Positions 59,417 through 64,000 of a DNA stretch of 64,000 nucleotides are shown here, piece after piece (positions within the stretch are counted from its first letter, which is position 1; every line of letters starts with the position of its first letter). This DNA is from Micromonospora pisi (GTDB lineage: Bacteria; Actinomycetota; Actinomycetes; Mycobacteriales; Micromonosporaceae). A model generated the notes under the pieces. That model ran no database searches. It was not told where the DNA came from and worked only from the letters and a program-made list of their open reading frames with translations. A program made the translations under genes and the position numbers. The stretch spans positions 8,675,868 through 8,739,867 of the forward strand of contig NZ_RBKT01000001.1 of the NCBI RefSeq assembly GCF_003633685.1, given 5' to 3'.

Positions 59417-60043
59417 TTACTTGGTCCAGACGTCCTGGACGATGTGGGCGGCCTGGTTCTCCCACTGCGCGTACGCGTCCGGGAACGCCGACACCTGAAC
59501 CTTCTGCGCCGCCACCGTCAGCGGCAGATCCTGCCAACCGTCAACCTGCTTCAGGTTGCTCAGGAACGCCGTCGCCGCATAGGTCGGGTCCGTGATCTGC
59601 GCAGGGGTACCCCAGCCACTACTCGGACGCTGCTGGAACAAGCCCAGGGAGTCGTGGTCGTTCATGTCACCCAGATGACCCAGGTTCTCCAACTTCGACT
59701 CCTGCATCGAAGTAGCAACCGCGATCACCGCACCACGCTCACCCATGCCGAGCTTCTTGGCCGTGTCCGTGATGGCCTTGGCGTTAGCCACCTGGTCCTT
59801 CGACAGGCTGATCTCCGACTGGGCACCCTGGGTGCCGTGCGGGACGAGCTTGTCCATGGCCGGCTTGTTGTCCGCAACCTGGGCGACGGTGGTCATCGCC
59901 GGGGCGGTGTGCACGGCCGGCGACGCGAACGCGTGCGACGCGGGACCCGCGACGGCGCCACCAACAAAGGCGAGGCCAGCGATACCAAGAGCGGTCTTAC
60001 GAACAAACGAAGCTTCAGTAACAGCGGTGAAAGTCGTCTTCAC
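59417..60043 (-). CDS. Secreted lysozyme/transglycosylase-like protein (copy D)
   Basis: A 208-residue paralogue with the same signal peptide, Glu115 and GLFQQRPSSGWG block; it differs at TVAQVADNKPAMD and GTPAQITDP. Its promoter leader and terminator are closest to copy A at 17.5 kb, which suggests A and D are most closely related. GTG start with GGAAGG. Its 3' neighbour is copy C. Confidence 0.85.
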   Translation of the reverse strand: MKTTFTAVTEASFVRKTALGIAGLAFVGGAVAGPASHAFASPAVHTAPAMTTVAQVADNKPAMDKLVPHGTQGAQSEISLSKDQVANAKAITDTAKKLGMGERGAVIAVATSMQESKLENLGHLGDMNDHDSLGLFQQRPSSGWGTPAQITDPTYAATAFLSNLKQVDGWQDLPLTVAAQKVQVSAFPDAYAQWENQAAHIVQDVWTK

Positions 60044-60049
60044 GATGGT

Positions 60050-60247
60050 TCACCTTCCAATCGGGGGTTCTCCGAACACGCACACAAGGGGGGAAGGCGC
60101 GCGTTCTGGAGGAAGAAGTACGAGGCCACAGGCCCTCATGAGGCGGGGAGAGAACACTGCCTCGGCGCTGCTCCGGTCGTACGCGATGTATAACGACCCC
60201 ACCCCCGCCAACATTCCGCCGACGGCCCCCGCCACCAAGTTGATCAA
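60050..60247 (-). CDS. Possible upstream ORF in leader D
   Basis: TTG at 60247 opens a 65-residue frame with the common hydrophobic core; its stop codon falls inside the ribosome binding site of copy D. See leader A for the doubts. Confidence 0.2.
   Translation of the reverse strand: MINLVAGAVGGMLAGVGSLYIAYDRSSAEAVFSPRLMRACGLVLLPPERAPSPLVCVFGEPPIGR
60192..60217 (-). promoter_or_regulatory. ECF-sigma-type promoter of gene D
   Basis: GGAAT-N17-CGTT on the minus strand, identical to copies A, B and C, about 150 bases before the GTG at 60043. Confidence 0.65.
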
Positions 60248-60631
60248 GCCCAAAAAACCTCGCACCCGAGACAGGGCGGACGGGGTGCAATCTGTGGGCA
60301 TTGCGTCAAGGACTCGTCGGGCATGTCGCCGTGGTTGGGAGGTGACAGAAGGCTTGTCTGGTTCAGCGCGGAAGACGAGTGATGCCTGATGCCCGGCGGT
60401 TGCGACAGAGCCTGACCTATGACGTGCGCCGACAGTGACGGCGACGGTACCGGGCGGCGTGGTCGCGCGTGTACACCGGCCATCCCGATGCGGCCCACAC
60501 CGGTTTCGGCCAGGTATGCGGTAGGTGACCGGGAGCTGTCACTTCCGCTCCGCACTGGCGCCGTTCCGACCGGATGGTTATCGTGCCGACGACGCCCACG
60601 AGGCCCACCCACCGTCATGGAAAGGCGCGTA
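60248..60631. other. Gene-free stretch between copy D and the 5'-nucleotidase gene
   Basis: About 380 bases with no convincing gene. It should contain the plus-strand promoter of the nucleotidase; GGAAAGG just before 60632 is that gene's ribosome binding site. Confidence 0.45.
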
Positions 60632-62434
60632 ATGACCTCTCCGTCCGGCCCGTCCCGCCGCCAACTTCTGGTCGCCGCCGCGACAGCTGCCGCCGCAGCA
60701 CCGCTGGTCGCCGCCGCTCCGGCGCAGGCGCACGGGCCCGCGAAGCCGAAGAGCTGGGACCTCACCGTCCTGGGCACTTCGGACACTCACGGTAACGTCT
60801 ACAACTGGGACTACTACAAGGATGCCGAGTACGACGACAGCGCGCACAACGATATCGGCGTGGCGAAGCTGACCACGCTCGTCAACCAGATCCGCAAGGA
60901 GCGCCGGGGCAAGGCGACCCTGGTGCTGGACGCCGGGGACACGATCCAGGGCACCTCCCTGGCGACGTACTACGCCAAGCAGGAGCCGATCACCTCGACC
61001 GGTGAGAAGCACCCGATGGCTCGGGCGATGAACGTCCTCGACTATGACGCCGTCACCCTCGGCAACCACGAGTTCAACTACGGTCTCCCCCTGCTCGACC
61101 TTTGGATCCGGCAGCTCGGCTTCCCCGCGCTGGCCGCCAACGCGGTCAACGCCCGTACCGGCAAGCCGGCCTACACGCCGTACGTCATCAAAAAGGTCGA
61201 CCTCGGTCGGGGCGCGCCGACCTTGCGGGTCGGCATCCTCGGCCTGACCAATCCCGGCGTGGCCATCTGGGACAAGGGCAACGTCGAGGGCAAGCTGCGG
61301 TTCGAGGACATGGTCGCCACTGCCGCCAAGTGGGTGCCGGTGATGCGCCAACGCGGTGCCGACATCGTGCTGATCTCCGCGCACGGCGGCGACAGCGGTA
61401 CCTCCAGCTACGGCCCGGAGCTGCCGAACGAGAACCCGGTCGCGCTGATCGCGCAGCAGGTTCCCGGCATCGACGCGATCCTCTTCGGGCACGCCCACAA
61501 CGAGGTCGTGGAGCGCTTCGTCACCAACACCGCCACCGGCGTACAGGTGTTGACGTCGGAGCCGTCGCGGTGGGGCCAGCGGCTCACCCGGATGGATTTC
61601 ACGCTTACCCGGGAACGCAACTGCTGGAAGATCACCAGCAAGCGGGCCACCATGCTGAACACCAACACGGTGGCCGAGGACCCGAAGGTGCTGGCGGCCG
61701 TACGCGCCCAGCACAACAAGACGGTGGCGTACGTGAACCAGGTGGTGGCGACCTCCGTGGTCGAGTTGCCGGCCACCGAGTCCCGTTACAAGGACACCCC
61801 GATCCTCGACTACATCAACAAGGTGCAGACCGACGTCGTCACCACCGCCCTGGCGGGTACGACGTACGCGAGCCTGCCGGTGCTGTCGATCGCCGCCCCG
61901 TTCAGCCGTACCGCGGTCTTCCCGGCCGGTGACGTGAAGATCAAGGACGTGGCCGGGCTCTACATCTACGACAACACCCTCGAGGCGGTCGTGATCAGCG
62001 GCGCCGAGGTGAAGGCGTACCTGGAGTACTCGGCCAGGTACTTCCGGACCCTCGGCCCGGGCGCCCCGGTGGATCCCGCGACCCTCAACGACCCGTCGGT
62101 GCCGGACTACAACTACGACACCATCTCCGGTGTCGACTACGACATCGACATCAGCCGCCCGGTCGGCCAGCGGATCACCCGCCTGGTGCATCCGGGTACG
62201 GAGACGCCGGTGGCCGACGGAGACCAGTTCGTGATCGCGGTGAACAACTACCGGCGAAGCGGTGGCGGCAACTTCCCCGGCATCGTGAAGACCCAGATCT
62301 ACAACCAGCAGCAGGAGATCCGCCAGCTGCTGATCGACTGGGCGCAGGAGAAGGGCACGATCGACCCGGCCGACTTCTTCGTGCCGAACTGGCGGCTGGT
62401 ACGCGAGGGCGTACCGGTGGAGTTCCCCGCCTGA
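60632..62434 (+). CDS. Secreted 5'-nucleotidase / metallophosphatase (UshA-like)
   Basis: A 600-residue protein with a Tat-type signal (SRRQLLVAAATAAAAAPLVA), a metallophosphatase domain (about 40-340: LGTSDTHGN, DAGDTIQG, LGNHEFNYG, GHAHNE) and a C-terminal 5'-nucleotidase substrate domain (SIAAPFSRTAVFPAGDVKIK, AVNNYRRSGGGNFPG). It should dephosphorylate nucleotides or related compounds outside the cell for phosphate or nucleoside uptake. I chose the ATG at 60632, which has GGAAAGG upstream; an ATG 15 bases earlier is less well placed. Confidence 0.9.
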   Translation: MTSPSGPSRRQLLVAAATAAAAAPLVAAAPAQAHGPAKPKSWDLTVLGTSDTHGNVYNWDYYKDAEYDDSAHNDIGVAKLTTLVNQIRKERRGKATLVLDAGDTIQGTSLATYYAKQEPITSTGEKHPMARAMNVLDYDAVTLGNHEFNYGLPLLDLWIRQLGFPALAANAVNARTGKPAYTPYVIKKVDLGRGAPTLRVGILGLTNPGVAIWDKGNVEGKLRFEDMVATAAKWVPVMRQRGADIVLISAHGGDSGTSSYGPELPNENPVALIAQQVPGIDAILFGHAHNEVVERFVTNTATGVQVLTSEPSRWGQRLTRMDFTLTRERNCWKITSKRATMLNTNTVAEDPKVLAAVRAQHNKTVAYVNQVVATSVVELPATESRYKDTPILDYINKVQTDVVTTALAGTTYASLPVLSIAAPFSRTAVFPAGDVKIKDVAGLYIYDNTLEAVVISGAEVKAYLEYSARYFRTLGPGAPVDPATLNDPSVPDYNYDTISGVDYDIDISRPVGQRITRLVHPGTETPVADGDQFVIAVNNYRRSGGGNFPGIVKTQIYNQQQEIRQLLIDWAQEKGTIDPADFFVPNWRLVREGVPVEFPA

Positions 62435-62565
62435 TCTGGTCCCCGACCCGGGACACGATTGGACGACGTGGAGGGGCACCGCTCGGGTGTCCCTCCACCG
62501 CCGGGTCGCTGGTACCGTCCGTACCCATCAATGATCTCTACGCTCCGGACGGCACCCGGCTGGCG

Positions 62566-63321
62566 TTGCACGACCTCGGCGGTGCCGGCTCACCGGTGCT
62601 TCTGCTGCCCGGGCTCTGCGGCTACGCCGGCGAGTGGTCGGCTACGGCCGCCTGGCTGACCGACACGCACCGGGTGTACGCGCTCGACCCGCGCGGGCAC
62701 GGCGACAGCGAGCGCCGACCGAAGGACGTCTCCCGGACCGCCCACGTGGCCGACGCGGCGGCAGCCCTCGGGCTCGTCGGCCCGGCCGTCCTGGTCGGGC
62801 AGTCACTCGGCGGACACACCGCCCTGCTCACCGCCGCCCGCCATCCCAGGTTGGTGACCCGACTGGTCCTGGTGGAGGCAGGTCCGGCGGGGGACGGACC
62901 CGGGGACGACAGCGCCGACGCCATCGAGCGCTGGCTCGCCGACTGGCCGGTCCCGTTTCCGGGCCGGGCCACCGCAGCCGAGTATCTCGGCGGCGGCCTG
63001 GTCGGGTCGGCCTGGGCCGGCGGGCTACGGGAGCATGCGGACGGCTGGTACCCGGCGTTCGACCGGGACATCATGGTCGCCACCGTCGCCGGTGCCGCGG
63101 AGCCCCGCTGGGACGAGTTCGAGCAGGTCGTCTGCCCGACCCTGCTGGTCAAGGGCGAGCGGGGTTTCATGAGCGCCGACGAGTACACGCGGATGGGACG
63201 GCACCCGATGCTCACCGCCGTGGAGGTGCCGGGGGCCGGGCATGACGTACACCTGGACAGCCCCGACGCGTGGCGGGCCGCACTCACCGCATTCCTGGGT
63301 GGCTCCGCCGGGGAGCCCTGA
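62566..63321 (+). CDS. Alpha/beta hydrolase, start unclear
   Basis: A 251-residue hydrolase from a TTG: VLLLPGLCGYAGEW oxyanion loop, ALDPRGHGDSERR, nucleophile serine in VGQSLGGHTALL, and catalytic His in GAGHDVHLDSPDAW. The homologous reading continues upstream of the TTG (INDLYAPDGTRLALHD), but no ATG or GTG lies there; the place where a start is expected reads GTA-CCC-ATC. Either the TTG is used, losing one strand, or the start codon has mutated. The substrate is unknown. Confidence 0.75.
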   Translation: MHDLGGAGSPVLLLPGLCGYAGEWSATAAWLTDTHRVYALDPRGHGDSERRPKDVSRTAHVADAAAALGLVGPAVLVGQSLGGHTALLTAARHPRLVTRLVLVEAGPAGDGPGDDSADAIERWLADWPVPFPGRATAAEYLGGGLVGSAWAGGLREHADGWYPAFDRDIMVATVAGAAEPRWDEFEQVVCPTLLVKGERGFMSADEYTRMGRHPMLTAVEVPGAGHDVHLDSPDAWRAALTAFLGGSAGEP

Positions 63322-63351
63322 CCGGCGGTCGACGCCGGCGTCGCACGGCGG

Positions 63352-64000
63352 TCAGAACCGCAGCCGAGCGCCGATCGGTAGGTGGTCGCTTCCGGTCGCG
63401 GGCAGGGACCAGACGTCGGTGACGGTGGCCGCGCGAGCCATGACCTGGTCGATTCGGGCAACCGGCAGGGCGGCCGGCCAGCTGAACGCGAAATCCGACC
63501 CGGCCGAGGTCAGCTCCGCTCGGACCGGGTCCAGTCCACGGTCGTGCACCGTGCTGTTCAGGTCGCCCATCAGGATGACCCGATCCAACCGTTCGGCACT
63601 GAGCTCGTCGCCGAGCAGGACGGCGCTCTGGTCCTGCCGCGCGGTACCGAAACCGTCGGGTAGCCCGAGACGGACCGAGGGCAGGTGGGCCACGTACACG
63701 GCGACGTCGCCCCAGGGCGTACGCGCGGTGGCCCGCAGCCCCCGATCCCAGCCCGCCCCGACTCCGTCGGGTCTGATGTCGAGCAGCCGGGCGTCGGTGA
63801 GCGGATACCTCGACCAGAGCCCGACGGTGCCGTACACCGTGTGATGGGGGTATTCCGGGGCCAGGGTCGCCGCGTACGCGGGCAGCGCGGCCGGCGTCAC
63901 CTCCGCCAGGCCGACGAGGTCGGGCCGGACCGTCATGAGTGCCTTCGCCGTGCCCGCCGGGTCCGGGTTCTCGTCGCTGACGTTGTGCACGACCGCGGTG
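63352..64000 (-). CDS. Endonuclease/exonuclease/phosphatase family protein, N-terminus beyond the window
   Basis: The visible 216 codons carry the EEP fold from VHNVSDENPD through DLVGLAEVTPAAL (metal glutamate), VAHLPSVRL and MGDLNSTVHDRG to TGSDHLPIGARLRF. The reading frame stays open to the right edge, so the start lies outside. Relatives with the HNVSDENPDP pattern are usually preceded by membrane helices, which cannot be checked here. Confidence 0.85.
   Translation of the reverse strand, partial: TAVVHNVSDENPDPAGTAKALMTVRPDLVGLAEVTPAALPAYAATLAPEYPHHTVYGTVGLWSRYPLTDARLLDIRPDGVGAGWDRGLRATARTPWGDVAVYVAHLPSVRLGLPDGFGTARQDQSAVLLGDELSAERLDRVILMGDLNSTVHDRGLDPVRAELTSAGSDFAFSWPAALPVARIDQVMARAATVTDVWSLPATGSDHLPIGARLRF

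Noticed and set aside
1..64000. CRISPR arrays, rRNA and tRNA genes, complete insertion sequences
   Set aside because: No regularly spaced short repeats, tRNA cloverleaf words or transposase genes were seen; only recombinase-type genes and remnants are present.

Overview
The window is very GC-rich, uses GTG/TTG starts freely and has the gene content of a filamentous actinobacterium. The garA–ftsR–gcvH–DUF881–sbp–CDP-alcohol transferase cluster, a DUF5999 protein, an F420-type deazaflavin reductase, many GNAT/MerR/MarR proteins and Hsp70/propeller and CBM-like surface proteins all point to Micromonosporaceae (Micromonospora-like). A sequence closely resembling a chromosomal dif site at 6048-6075 suggests that the window lies at or near the replication terminus of a circular chromosome. 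No tRNA, rRNA or CRISPR array was seen.

Region by region. 1-6 kb: DUF1905 protein, cydAB (bd oxidase) behind a large dyad, a coiled-coil hypothetical, an SDR, and DUF2255 and DUF1330 proteins. 6-11 kb: the dif-like site, a tyrosine recombinase that starts inside a second dif-like palindrome, and a decayed zone (peroxiredoxin fragment, MFS transporter split into two halves, integrase N-terminal stub) into which a pentapeptide-repeat membrane protein is inserted. 11-17 kb: Hsp70–transmembrane–beta-propeller fusion, EEP phosphatase, TauE/SafE exporter, peptide deformylase, MarR–GNAT fusion with its own palindrome, and a cation-efflux remnant. 17.3-18.2 kb: first of five related secreted lysozyme-like genes. 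18.6-26.5 kb: deazaflavin reductase–hemerythrin fusion, pabB, DUF5999, gcvP with a one-base frameshift behind a glycine riboswitch, HxlR regulator, aldo/keto reductase, truncated haemoglobin.

26.6-33.8 kb is the conserved minus-strand cluster for central metabolism control and cell division (YdcF, MerR, DUF151, FtsR, GarA, GcvH, two DUF881 proteins around Sbp, CDP-alcohol transferase). 34-39 kb is a divergent sulfonate module: ssuDE on minus, ssuACB on plus, with repeated boxes and a Crp-like palindrome between. 39-48 kb is mixed: acetyltransferases, DUF574 methyltransferase, universal stress protein, small membrane proteins, HhH nuclease, CNNM/CBS protein, an SRPBCC–TM–CBM-like fusion, carbonic anhydrase. 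48-54 kb holds a membrane glycosyltransferase and a tight plus-strand operon (two glycosyltransferases, cytochrome b–molybdopterin fusion, membrane protein, CorA).

54-60 kb is the most unusual part: four more lysozyme-like genes on minus (one long, three near-identical to the 17.5-kb copy), interleaved with an AbiEii-type nucleotidyltransferase pair, a LURP-one-like protein and a VOC protein. All five lysozyme-like genes carry the same ECF-type promoter (GGAAT-N17-CGTT) about 115-155 nt upstream and a strong hairpin downstream, so they look like one envelope regulon grown by duplication. The window ends with a Tat-exported 5'-nucleotidase, an alpha/beta hydrolase without a normal start codon, and a truncated EEP-family gene.
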